Below the pieces are notes generated by a model. That model was given only the letters and a program-made list of their open reading frames with translations. It was not told the DNA's origin and searched no databases. Positions 7,552 to 15,751 of a DNA stretch of 64,000 nt are shown piece by piece (position 1 is the stretch's first letter; each line of letters starts with the position of its first letter). Position numbers and translations under genes: made by a program. Source of the stretch: Seohaeicola zhoushanensis (GTDB lineage: Bacteria; Pseudomonadota; Alphaproteobacteria; Rhodobacterales; Rhodobacteraceae); NCBI RefSeq assembly GCF_014656415.1, contig NZ_BNCJ01000002.1, forward strand, positions 1 through 64,000, read 5' to 3'.

Positions 7552-9126
7552 ATGCTAAGAGAACTCAAGTTTGCAATTGCAGCCACCGTGGCGAGCTTTG
7601 TCCTGGTGGGGCCGATGGCCGCGCAGGACGGCACGCCGCAACAGGGCGGTACGCTGAACGTCGTTATCCAGCCCGAACCGCCAGGGCTGATGGTGGGTCT
7701 GATTCAGAATGGCCCCACGCAGATGGTTGCGGGCGATATTTACGAAAGCCTGCTGCGCTATGACGCGAATCTCCAGCCGACCGGTCAGCTGGCCGAGTCG
7801 TGGGAGATTTCGGAAGACGGCAAGACCTACACCTTCAAGCTGCGTAAGGGTGTTGTCTTCCATGACGGTAAGCCGTTCACCTCGGCGGACGTGAAGTTCT
7901 CGATGGACAAGTTCCTGCGTGAATCGCATTCGCGCATGCGCACTTACATGCAGCATGTCGAAAGCATCGAGACGCCCGACGATCACACGGTGGTCTTCAA
8001 CCTGAAGCAGCCCTTCGGGCCCTTCATCGGCATCTTCGAGCCTGGCACCGCGCCGATGATTCCGAAGCACATCTACGAAGGCACCGATTTCGCCAACAAC
8101 CCGGCGAACAACACCCCGATCGGCACCGGACCGTTCAAGTTCGACGAATGGGTCAAGGGCAGCTACATCCACCTGGTCAAGAACCCGGACTACTATATGG
8201 AGGGCAAGCCTCACGTGGACGAGGTTTACTACCACGTGATCCCCGATGCCGCCTCGCGTGCGGTCGCCTATGAGACCGGCAAGGTAGACGTGCTGCCGGG
8301 TGGCTCGATCGAGAACTTCGATGTGCCGCGTATCCGCGACATGGAGAACACCTGCATCACCGACAAGGGGTGGGAATACTTCGGGCCGCTTTCGTGGCTC
8401 TGGATCAACTTGAACAACAAGCCGCTGGACGATGTGAAAGTGCGCCAGGCGATGATGCACGCACTGGATCGTGAATTCGCCAAGGACGCGCTATGGAACG
8501 GTCTGGGCAAGGTCGCCACCGGTCCGCTGTCGTCTTCGACCCGGTTCTATTCCGACTCTACTCCCGACATCTCCTATGACCCAGAGAAGGCCAAAAAGCT
8601 TCTGTCGGAATCGAGCTACAACGGCGAAACCATCCGCCTTCTGGGCCTGCCCTATGGCGAGACCTGGCAACGCTGGGCCGAAGCGGTGAAGCAGAACCTG
8701 ACTGAGATCGGGATAAAAGTGGAGATTGTGCCGTCGGATGTGGCGGGCTGGAACCAGAAGGTCAGTGACCGCGACTTCGATCTCGCCTTCACCTACCTCT
8801 ACCAGTACGGCGATCCGGCCCTGGGTGTCTCGCGGACCTATATGAGCACCAATGCCAAGGTCGGCAGCCCCTGGAACAACGTTGCCAACTACCAGAACCC
8901 CGAAGTCGACAAGATGTTCGACGAAGCGGCGCTGATGGCCAGCCCCGACGACCGGGCCGCGGCCTACAAGACGATCCAGGATCAGATTGTCAGCGACGTG
9001 CCCAACCTGTGGCTGCTCGAACTGGGCTTCCCCACAATCTATCGCTGCAACATCAAGAACCCGGTCAACACTGCCTTCGGCGTGAATGACGGCTTCCGTG
9101 ACGTTTGGATCGAGAAAGCGAAGTAA
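7552..9126 (+). CDS. Peptide-type ABC transporter substrate-binding protein (SBP family 5)
   Basis: This 524-residue periplasmic protein is of the DppA/OppA/NikA family. A Sec signal peptide covers roughly residues 1-24, ending near 'GPMAAQDG'. The mature part shows 'SWEISEDGKTYTFKLRKGV', a typical family-5 block, and 'VRQAMMHALDRE' later. The ribosome-binding site AGGGA lies six bases before the ATG. It begins the importer operon (SBP, two permeases, fused ATPase) and is followed by a strong stem-loop before the first permease. The family covers peptides, opines, nickel chelates and oligosaccharides. Here the neighbouring deacylases suggest an acylated or peptidic amino compound. Confidence 0.93.
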   Translation: MLRELKFAIAATVASFVLVGPMAAQDGTPQQGGTLNVVIQPEPPGLMVGLIQNGPTQMVAGDIYESLLRYDANLQPTGQLAESWEISEDGKTYTFKLRKGVVFHDGKPFTSADVKFSMDKFLRESHSRMRTYMQHVESIETPDDHTVVFNLKQPFGPFIGIFEPGTAPMIPKHIYEGTDFANNPANNTPIGTGPFKFDEWVKGSYIHLVKNPDYYMEGKPHVDEVYYHVIPDAASRAVAYETGKVDVLPGGSIENFDVPRIRDMENTCITDKGWEYFGPLSWLWINLNNKPLDDVKVRQAMMHALDREFAKDALWNGLGKVATGPLSSSTRFYSDSTPDISYDPEKAKKLLSESSYNGETIRLLGLPYGETWQRWAEAVKQNLTEIGIKVEIVPSDVAGWNQKVSDRDFDLAFTYLYQYGDPALGVSRTYMSTNAKVGSPWNNVANYQNPEVDKMFDEAALMASPDDRAAAYKTIQDQIVSDVPNLWLLELGFPTIYRCNIKNPVNTAFGVNDGFRDVWIEKAK

Positions 9127-9143
9127 GAACGATACGTCCGGCG

Positions 9144-9172
9144 GACCGGGCCACCCGTGCGGTGGTCCGGTC
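9144..9172 (+). promoter_or_regulatory. Intercistronic stem-loop after the SBP gene
   Basis: GACCGGGCCACC (9144-9155) pairs with GGTGGTCCGGTC (9161-9172) around a five-base loop, giving 12 pairs including one G-U. No T-run follows, so it is more likely an mRNA-stabilising or attenuating hairpin that raises SBP levels over permease levels than a full intrinsic terminator. Confidence 0.6.
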
Positions 9173-9208
9173 TACCACAAAAACAGCTGACAAGGCGGGG
9201 CAGACAGC

Positions 9209-10180
9209 GTGACACGGTTCATCCTGGGGAGGCTGATAAAGGCGGGATTCATCCTGCTGGCCATCCTGATCTTCAACTTTCTGCTGATCCATGCCGCTCC
9301 TGGCGATCCGGCCGCCGTCATGGCAGGCGAAGCCGGCGCGGCGGACGAAAAATTCCTCGCAGACCTGCGGGAGCGTTTCGGACTGGATCAGCCCCTTTAC
9401 ATCCAGCTCTGGACCTATCTGCAGGGCGCGGTGCAACTTGATCTTGGCTTTTCCTATCGCCAGCAGATGCCAGTGGCCGAGCTGATCGCCGACCGGCTGC
9501 CGGCAACCCTTCTGCTGACCGGTGTGGCGTTCCTGCTCTCATTGTCTCTGGGTGTGCTGGCAGGTGTAGCTGCTTCGGCGCGGCAGGGCAGCTGGGGCGA
9601 CACGATCATCTCTACCCTGGCGCTGCTTTTCTATGCCACGCCATTGTTCTGGGTGGCCCTGATGGCGGCGCTGGTATTCTCGGTGTGGCTGGGTTGGCTT
9701 CCGGGCTTCGGCTATTCGACGGTAGGCGCGGGTTACACCGGTTGGGCACATGCGCTCGACGTTGCCAAGCACCTTGTCTTGCCGGCCACGACCTTGGGTC
9801 TGTTCTTCACCGCCATCTACATGCGCATGACGCGGGCATCCATGCTCGAAGTGAGTCGGCTCGACTTCGTCAAGACGGCGCGCGCCAAGGGTGTGAAACG
9901 CCGGGTGATCTTGCGTCGGCACATTCTGCGCAATGCCTTGCTGCCGGTGATCACGTTGGCCGGGCTTCAGGCAGGCCAGATCTTCGGCGGCGCGATCCTG
10001 ACCGAAACGGTTTTTGCCTGGCCCGGCATCGGGCGTCTGATGTTCGAAGCCATCAACCAGCGGGACTACGCCGTGATCCTTGGTGTCTTCTACATCTCGG
10101 GCGCCATGGTGCTGCTGTTCAACCTGATCACTGACGTCTTCTATGTCATAATTGACCCCCGCATAAGGCTGACAGGATGA
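9209..10180 (+). CDS. Peptide-type ABC transporter permease (DppB-like)
   Basis: This 323-residue inner-membrane permease has six predicted membrane segments, the first at about residues 10-30. The binding-protein-dependent transport (EAA) loop reads 'VKTARAKGVKRRVILRRHIL' near residues 222-241, with the conserved Gly. The N-terminal block ending 'DPAAVMAGEAG' is typical of DppB/NikB. The start is GTG at 9209, preceded by a purine-rich stretch. It forms an ATGA overlap with the next permease gene. It should pair with the DppC-like protein to form the translocation channel. Confidence 0.94.
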   Translation: MTRFILGRLIKAGFILLAILIFNFLLIHAAPGDPAAVMAGEAGAADEKFLADLRERFGLDQPLYIQLWTYLQGAVQLDLGFSYRQQMPVAELIADRLPATLLLTGVAFLLSLSLGVLAGVAASARQGSWGDTIISTLALLFYATPLFWVALMAALVFSVWLGWLPGFGYSTVGAGYTGWAHALDVAKHLVLPATTLGLFFTAIYMRMTRASMLEVSRLDFVKTARAKGVKRRVILRRHILRNALLPVITLAGLQAGQIFGGAILTETVFAWPGIGRLMFEAINQRDYAVILGVFYISGAMVLLFNLITDVFYVIIDPRIRLTG

Positions 10181-11016
10181 AAGATTTCTGGACACGTTTC
10201 CGTTTTAATCGCGGGGCAGTGATCGGGCTGGTCATCCTGGCCGTTGTGATCGCAACTGCAATCGCGGCGCCCTTCATTTTCCCGACAAGCCCTTGGAAGA
10301 TGGTTCAGCGCCCGTTCCTGCCGCCACTGACGCAGAACGGTCTGCCCCTTGGCACCGATGCGTTGGGCCGTGACGTGCTGGCGGGGCTGGCGCATGGAGC
10401 TTATGTCAGCCTGCTGGTCGGGCTGGTCTCGACCGTGGTGGCTCTGGCCATCGGCGTGCCGGTGGGCGCGCTGGCCGGCTATTTCGTTGGCCGGGTGGAT
10501 GACGCGCTGATGCGCTTCACCGAGTTCTTCCAGACCATCCCCAGCTTTGCGCTTGCCATCGTGCTCCTCGCAATCTTCCAACCAAGCCTGACTTTCGTGA
10601 TCATCGCGATCGCGATCGTGTCCTGGCCGCCGGTGGCGCGTCTGGTGCGAGGCGAGGTGCTGAGCTTGCGCACGCGCGAGTTCGTCGAGGCCGCGACCCT
10701 GCAGGGCCTCGGGAATGCGCAGATCATCCTGCGTCATATCCTGCCCAATGCGCTGCCGCCGATCATCGTGCTGGCCTCGCTCATGGTCGCGCAGGCTATC
10801 CTGTTGGAAAGTTCTCTGTCGTTCCTTGGGCTGGGCGATCCCAACATCATGTCCTGGGGATATATGATCGGTGCCGCGCGCACGGTGATCCGAACGGCGT
10901 GGTGGCTGTCGTTCTTGCCAGGCATGGCGATCCTTCTGACCGTGCTCGCGCTGAACCTGATAGGCGAAGGGTTGAATGATGCCTTGAATCCCCGTCTGAC
11001 GAGGAAATCCGAATGA
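10177..11016 (+). CDS. Peptide-type ABC transporter permease (DppC-like)
   Basis: This 279-residue membrane protein has the features of DppC/OppC permeases: an N-terminal segment followed by 'PLGTDALGRDVLAGLAHGAY', the family's 'GTDxxGRD' signature, near residues 60-79. The EAA loop is 'EAATLQGLGNAQIILRHIL'. The C-terminal 'SSLSFLGLGDPNIMSWGYMI' block is also diagnostic. ATGA overlaps at both ends couple it to the DppB-like and ATPase genes. Confidence 0.94.
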   Translation: MKDFWTRFRFNRGAVIGLVILAVVIATAIAAPFIFPTSPWKMVQRPFLPPLTQNGLPLGTDALGRDVLAGLAHGAYVSLLVGLVSTVVALAIGVPVGALAGYFVGRVDDALMRFTEFFQTIPSFALAIVLLAIFQPSLTFVIIAIAIVSWPPVARLVRGEVLSLRTREFVEAATLQGLGNAQIILRHILPNALPPIIVLASLMVAQAILLESSLSFLGLGDPNIMSWGYMIGAARTVIRTAWWLSFLPGMAILLTVLALNLIGEGLNDALNPRLTRKSE

Positions 11017-12635
11017 GCCTTCTGAGCATCCGCGACCTGTGCATTGCCCTGCCCGAGGGCGCCGACCGGAAATATGCCGCGAAGGATGTCAGCTTTGATC
11101 TGGCTCCCGGGGAGATCCTTTGCATCGTAGGCGAAAGCGGCTCGGGCAAATCGATGTCCGCGAATGCAGTGATGGGGCTGTTGCCGCAGGGTGTGAAACC
11201 TGTCGGCGGCGCCATCACCTTTGACGGGCAGGAAGTGCTGGGCCTTTCGGAACGGCAGATGCAGGACCTGCGCGGGCGACGTATCTCGATGATCTTCCAG
11301 GAGCCGCTCAGCGCGCTAAACCCGCTGATGCGGGTTGGTGCGCAGATCGCGGAAGTGTTCGAGGCGCATGGCGAGCTTGCCCCGCAAGAGCGTCGCAATC
11401 GGGCACTGAAACTGCTTGAGGAAGTCGGCTTGCCCGATCCCGAGTCTGCCATCCGCGCCTATCCGTTCCAACTGTCGGGTGGACAGCGGCAGCGGGTGAT
11501 GATCGCCATGGCACTGGCGCTGGAACCCGACATACTGATCGCCGACGAGCCCACCACGGCGCTGGACGTGACGACGCAGGCCCAGATCCTGAAGTTGATC
11601 GAGAACCTGCGCCAATCTCGCGGCATGGCGGTCATCTTCATCACCCACGATTTCGGTGTGGTCGCCGATATCGCCGACCGGGTGATCGTGATGCAAACAG
11701 GGGAGATCGTCGAAAGCGGCACGGCAGACGAGGTGCTGCTGCGCCCGCAACACCCCTATACCCGTGCGCTGATCGACGCCATTCCACGGCTGAATCAACA
11801 TGACGATGCGGAACAGCCGGCGCGGACGCCGGTGCTGAGCGTCGTTGGGTTGAACAAGACCTTTGTGGTTGGGTCGGGAAAACTTTTCGGCAAACCCCGC
11901 GTCGTCAAAGCGGTGCAGAAAGTCAGCTTCGAACTCTGCGCCGGCGAAACAATCGGCATCGTGGGGGAAAGCGGTTCCGGCAAGTCGACGGTGGGACGCT
12001 GCCTTACCCGGTTGATCAATCCCGATGAGGGGCGCGTGATGCTGGACGGTGCCGATATCGCCCATATGTCTGGGGCCGAGTTGCGGGAAAAGCGCCGCAG
12101 CCTGCAGATGATCTTCCAGGACCCGTACTCGTCGCTCAATCCGCGCGCGCGGGTCTCGCGTATCCTCACCGAGGGGCTGATCTCCTATGGCACCCCTCGG
12201 TCCGAGGCTCTGGAAAAGGCCCGCGATCTGTTGGGGCTGGTCGGGCTGGACCCTTCGGCCATGAACCGCTTCCCGCATGAATTCTCGGGCGGACAGCGGC
12301 AACGCATCGGCATCGCACGCGCGCTGATGCTGGACCCGTCGATCATCATTGCGGACGAAGCTGTGTCGGCCCTCGACGTTTCGATCCAAGCCCAGGTGCT
12401 CGATCTCCTGGCCGATCTGAAGACGCGACTGAACCTGTCGATGCTGTTCATCACGCACGACCTGCGCGTCGCTGCGCGCATCTGCGACCGCATCATCGTG
12501 ATGCAAAAAGGGGCCATCGTGGAAATGGGGCCAACGGGCAAGGTGCTGCACGACCCCGATACCGATTATACGCGCAGCCTGCTCGACGCGATTCCAGGAC
12601 AGGAATATGAACGCGCGCTCGCGGAGGCCGGATAG
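11013..12635 (+). CDS. Fused double ATP-binding subunit of the peptide-type ABC importer (DppD-DppF)
   Basis: This 540-residue protein contains two complete ABC ATPase domains in one chain, replacing separate DppD and DppF. Domain 1 (about 1-255) has Walker A 'GESGSGKS', signature 'LSGGQRQR' and Walker B '[12 protein letters not shown]'. Domain 2 (about 270-530) repeats 'GESGSGKS', 'FSGGQRQR' and '[12 protein letters not shown]', with the catalytic Glu present in both. Short oligopeptide-transporter C-terminal elements such as '[12 protein letters not shown]' follow each domain. It overlaps the DppC-like gene by four bases. Both nucleotide sites appear competent. Confidence 0.95.
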   Translation: MSLLSIRDLCIALPEGADRKYAAKDVSFDLAPGEILCIVGESGSGKSMSANAVMGLLPQGVKPVGGAITFDGQEVLGLSERQMQDLRGRRISMIFQEPLSALNPLMRVGAQIAEVFEAHGELAPQERRNRALKLLEEVGLPDPESAIRAYPFQLSGGQRQRVMIAMALALEPDILIADEPTTALDVTTQAQILKLIENLRQSRGMAVIFITHDFGVVADIADRVIVMQTGEIVESGTADEVLLRPQHPYTRALIDAIPRLNQHDDAEQPARTPVLSVVGLNKTFVVGSGKLFGKPRVVKAVQKVSFELCAGETIGIVGESGSGKSTVGRCLTRLINPDEGRVMLDGADIAHMSGAELREKRRSLQMIFQDPYSSLNPRARVSRILTEGLISYGTPRSEALEKARDLLGLVGLDPSAMNRFPHEFSGGQRQRIGIARALMLDPSIIIADEAVSALDVSIQAQVLDLLADLKTRLNLSMLFITHDLRVAARICDRIIVMQKGAIVEMGPTGKVLHDPDTDYTRSLLDAIPGQEYERALAEAG

Positions 12636-12636
12636 C

Positions 12637-13383
12637 ATGGGCGCTGCGGTGCCGGGCCGGAGAACCCTGTTGCTGACTGGGGCGAGCCGGGGAATTGGCC
12701 ATGCCACGGTCAAGCGGTTCGCCCGTGAAGGCTGGCGTGTGCTGACATGCTCGCGGCAGCCCTTCTCTTCTGACTGCCCTTGGCCGGGCGGCGAACAGGA
12801 TCACGTCCAGGTGGACCTGAGCGACCCCAACAAGACCATGGAGGTCGTGGAGCAGATTAAGAAACGGCTGGAGGGCGGCGCGCTGCATGCCCTGGTCAAC
12901 AATGCGGGCATTTCTCCAAAAGGCGCGAATGGTGAACGGCTGACCTCTATCGACACCGACCTGCGTATGTGGGGGCAAGTGTTTCACGTCAACTTCTTTG
13001 CTTCCATCGTCCTGGCCCGAGGACTTCAAGAGGAACTGTCGCGCGGGCGCGGCTCGATTGTGAATGTCACCTCGATCGCCGGGTCGCGAGTGCACCCCTT
13101 CGCTGGCGCGGCCTATGCCACTTCCAAGGCCGCTCTGGCAGCGCTGACCCGCGAGATGGCGCATGATTTCGGGCCCCTGGGTGTGCGGGTCAATGCCGTG
13201 GCACCGGGGGAGGTGGAGACCGGGATCCTCAGCAAAGGCACGGACAAGATCGTGGAGAAGCTGCCCCTGCGCCGGTTGGGACAGCCCCAAGAAGTGGCTG
13301 ATGCAATTTATTTCCTGTGTTCAGATCAAAGCTCGTATGTTTCGGGCGCGGAACTAGAAGTGAACGGAGCCCAGCACGTCTGA
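12637..13383 (+). CDS. SDR family oxidoreductase
   Basis: This 248-residue classical short-chain dehydrogenase has the nucleotide-binding 'TGASRGIGHA' near the N-terminus and 'NNAG' in strand 4. The active-site Ser lies after 'IVNVTSIAGS', and the catalytic pair is 'YATSK'. The C-terminal 'YVSGAELEVNG' is typical. I prefer the ATG at 12637, two bases after the ATPase stop, with GGAGG nine bases upstream. An in-frame ATG at 12607 inside the ATPase gene also has a purine-rich leader and would add ten residues. It should use NAD(P)H to oxidise or reduce a hydroxyl or carbonyl in the pathway fed by the importer. Confidence 0.9.
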   Translation: MGAAVPGRRTLLLTGASRGIGHATVKRFAREGWRVLTCSRQPFSSDCPWPGGEQDHVQVDLSDPNKTMEVVEQIKKRLEGGALHALVNNAGISPKGANGERLTSIDTDLRMWGQVFHVNFFASIVLARGLQEELSRGRGSIVNVTSIAGSRVHPFAGAAYATSKAALAALTREMAHDFGPLGVRVNAVAPGEVETGILSKGTDKIVEKLPLRRLGQPQEVADAIYFLCSDQSSYVSGAELEVNGAQHV

Positions 13384-13561
13384 GCGCGATACAGCCGGAG
13401 ACGAGGGAGGCCCCAGGCAATCGGAATGCGATCGATATAGACTGGCGTGCAAGGGCCGCAGTCTGTGCTGAACGTCCGCGCCGTGCCAATCTCCGTTCTC
13501 CGTTTGAAAGGCTGCACACGATGCGGTCGCGGGCATCTCCGGGCTTCAATTGACAAGCCAG

Positions 13562-13589
13562 TTGACAGGCGGCGCCGGCTCGGTATGGT
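13562..13589 (+). promoter_or_regulatory. Candidate sigma-70-type promoter for the second deacetylase gene
   Basis: TTGACA at 13562-13567 and TATGGT at 13584-13589 are separated by 16 bases and lie just upstream of the deacetylase start at 13628. A second TTGACA occurs at 13550-13555. The -10 end touches the perfect palindrome at 13588-13603, as expected for a repressed promoter. Confidence 0.5.
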
Positions 13590-13603
13590 TTCATATATGA
13601 AAC
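13588..13603. promoter_or_regulatory. Perfect 16-bp palindrome, candidate operator
   Basis: The site reads GTTTCATATATGAAAC, identical to its own reverse complement, placed between the -10-like element and the start codon of the second APAH-type gene. Repressor binding here would block initiation. The nearest local regulators are the GntR protein (6785-7441) and the XRE-cupin protein (17093-17719). Which one binds is not determined. Confidence 0.65.
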
Positions 13604-13627
13604 TATGATCGGCAAGGCGTGATTGCG

Positions 13628-14650
13628 ATGCAAGTATTTTGGTCCGAAGACCAGTTCCGCCACCAGGGCGCGCGGTTCCTGAAAGCCGGTCGGTTGATCT
13701 CCAGCCCGGAATCCCCCGCCCGTGCGCAATCGATCCTTGCGGCGTTGTCCGGTCCTGAATTCACCATCACTGAACCTGGCGACCATGGGATCGAACCGCT
13801 CATGCGGGTACATCCCGCCGCTTTTCTCGAGTTCCTCCAGGGTATTCACGCCCTTTGGGTCACGTCTTTCGGCGGGGACGCCGCGGTCCTACCCAATGTT
13901 CTGGCAGGCGGTCGGCGGGCCCATGTGCCGCAAAGCCCCGTGGGCGCGTTGGGATATTACGTCGGGGACCTGGCGGCAGAAATACGGGAGGGCACATGGT
14001 CGGCCAGCTACGCATCGGCACAATGTGCAGTGGGTGCAGCCCGTCACCTGCTGGAAACCCGACAGCCCGCCTATGCGCTTTGCCGCCCGCCGGGTCATCA
14101 TGCGGGTGCGACTCAGGCGATGGGGTTTTGTTTCCTGAACAATGCCGCCATCGCCGCTGAACAACTGCGCCAGCGCTTTGCGAGGGTCGCGGTCGTCGAT
14201 ATCGACGTGCATTCCGGCAATGGCACGCAGAGCATCTTCTATGAGCGTGCGGATGTGCTTACCGCGTCGATGCACTCGGATCCGTCGCACTACTACCCGT
14301 TCCACAGTGGATATGAGGACGAACGCGGTGCCGGAGAGGGCAGGGGTGCCAATATCAATATCTGCTATCCGGCTGATGTGGACGATGCAGGATTTCTGGC
14401 GGCCTTTGCCAGACTGACGGAAGCTGTCGAAACCTTCACGCCGGAAGCGGTCGTCGTTGGACTGGGTGTGGATGCACTGCGTTCCGACCCGCATGGCGGC
14501 CACCACATCACTCCCGATGCCTTTGCCGAAGTGGCGATGCGGCTGCGCGGCTGGAGCTTGCCCACCAATTTTGTGCAGGAAGGCGGCTATGACAGCGACG
14601 AGCTTGGGCCGACCATTGCGCGCTTTCTGAGAGTATTTGAAGTTGACTAA
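13628..14650 (+). CDS. Histone-deacetylase-family zinc amidohydrolase (APAH-like), copy 2
   Basis: This 340-residue class II HDAC/acetylpolyamine amidohydrolase relative has His157-His158 in 'RPPGHHAG', zinc ligands Asp193, His195 and Asp282 ('DIDVHSGNG', 'LGVDALRSDP') and Tyr321 in 'QEGGY'. These are the same positions as in copy 1 (5590-6618), so the two are paralogues of nearly equal length but clearly diverged sequence. The ATG at 13628 is preferred over a GTG at 13619, because 'MQVFWSEDQ' matches the beginning I recall for acetylpolyamine amidohydrolases. It has its own promoter region. Its stop lies 14 bases inside the next gene. Confidence 0.93.
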   Translation: MQVFWSEDQFRHQGARFLKAGRLISSPESPARAQSILAALSGPEFTITEPGDHGIEPLMRVHPAAFLEFLQGIHALWVTSFGGDAAVLPNVLAGGRRAHVPQSPVGALGYYVGDLAAEIREGTWSASYASAQCAVGAARHLLETRQPAYALCRPPGHHAGATQAMGFCFLNNAAIAAEQLRQRFARVAVVDIDVHSGNGTQSIFYERADVLTASMHSDPSHYYPFHSGYEDERGAGEGRGANINICYPADVDDAGFLAAFARLTEAVETFTPEAVVVGLGVDALRSDPHGGHHITPDAFAEVAMRLRGWSLPTNFVQEGGYDSDELGPTIARFLRVFEVD

Positions 14651-15713
14651 ACCTGTCCTGCTTATCCTGTCGGTTGGCGAACTGGGCACCAACGTGCTGG
14701 AGTCCGCCGCCCGGTCCGGGCTGTTCGGCCGGATCGTCATCGCCGGGCGCGATGGCGCGAAGGCGCGGGCGCGGGCCAATAGCACGATTATCGGTGCGGG
14801 GTTGGAGTTCGATTACCCTATCATCGAAGGCCTCGAGCTTGACGTAAACGGCCCAGCTTTTGTGCCTCGGATCAAGTCGATTGCGCCCGATATCATTTTC
14901 ACCACCGCTTCGATGATGCCGTGGTGGCAGCTGGAAAAATCAAGCGCACCGCGCTTGCCCTTCGGCGGCTACTTGTCCCTGCACCTCAGTGTAATGAACA
15001 CCTTCCGCGACCGGCTGGCCGAGGCCGATCTTGATGCCATCTGGATCGGGGCATCCTATCCGGACGTGGTCAATCCGATCCTGCACCGCACCGGGTTCGG
15101 ACCGCTATGCGGTATTGGAAACGTGCAGGAACCAATCCCCAAGATCGTCGCCGGGCTCAGCAGGCGACTGTCGTTGTCGCCCGATCAGATCAGGGTCAAA
15201 CTGGTTGCGCAGCATGCCTTCGAATACGCTGTGCTGTCCGACGAGGTGACGGCAGACCTGCCGCCGTACCTTCTGCATGTCGAGGCCGCCGGCCGTGATG
15301 TGACCGAACAGGCGCGCCAGGTACTACTGGAACCGTTTCCATTTACCTATGACCTGTTTTTCAATCGGATCACCGCTTCGGCCGCCATCGAGGCGTTCCG
15401 GGCGATTCTCTCGCCGAAGCCTGCCGCGGTGCATCTGCCGGGCGTCAACGGGCTGATCGGTGGGTATCCGGTTGTGGTAGACGGCGGCTGCGCACGGCTG
15501 GACCTGCATTCCGATTGGACCGAGGCCCAGGCGATCGATACCAACTGTCGCTCGCTCTGCCATGACGGGATCGCGGCGATCGACCCGGACGGGACCGTTC
15601 ATTTTACCGAATCCACGCAGAAGGCTTTTGCCGCGCTGCTGGGTCGCTCGGTTGCGCGCCTGGAGATCGGAGGCGCCGCGCAGCAGGCCAACGATATTCT
15701 CAATGCGCTCTGA
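14637..15713 (+). CDS. Uncharacterised protein with an N-terminal Rossmann-like motif
   Basis: This 358-residue protein is not one I recognise at family level. The N-terminus 'VLLILSVGELGTNVLESA' looks like a dinucleotide-binding beta-alpha unit with a changed glycine motif, as in saccharopine-dehydrogenase-like or homospermidine-synthase-like proteins. 'IVIAGRDGAKARARA' then suggests the second strand with an Arg that would favour NADP. The C-terminal half has no motif I can name. The likely start is TTG at 14637, overlapping the deacetylase gene by 14 bases (another TTG is at 14643), so translation is probably coupled. It lies between the deacetylase and a PLP enzyme, which suggests a dehydrogenase or synthase acting on the freed amine. 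That role is inferred. Confidence 0.7.
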   Translation: MKLTKPVLLILSVGELGTNVLESAARSGLFGRIVIAGRDGAKARARANSTIIGAGLEFDYPIIEGLELDVNGPAFVPRIKSIAPDIIFTTASMMPWWQLEKSSAPRLPFGGYLSLHLSVMNTFRDRLAEADLDAIWIGASYPDVVNPILHRTGFGPLCGIGNVQEPIPKIVAGLSRRLSLSPDQIRVKLVAQHAFEYAVLSDEVTADLPPYLLHVEAAGRDVTEQARQVLLEPFPFTYDLFFNRITASAAIEAFRAILSPKPAAVHLPGVNGLIGGYPVVVDGGCARLDLHSDWTEAQAIDTNCRSLCHDGIAAIDPDGTVHFTESTQKAFAALLGRSVARLEIGGAAQQANDILNAL

Positions 15714-15751
15714 TCCCCACGCTTCATGTTCAACCGAATGAGACATCAGTC

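Noticed and set aside
11316-12713. 465-codon minus-strand open frame
   Set aside because: It is antisense to the second half of the fused ABC ATPase and has no recognisable domain.
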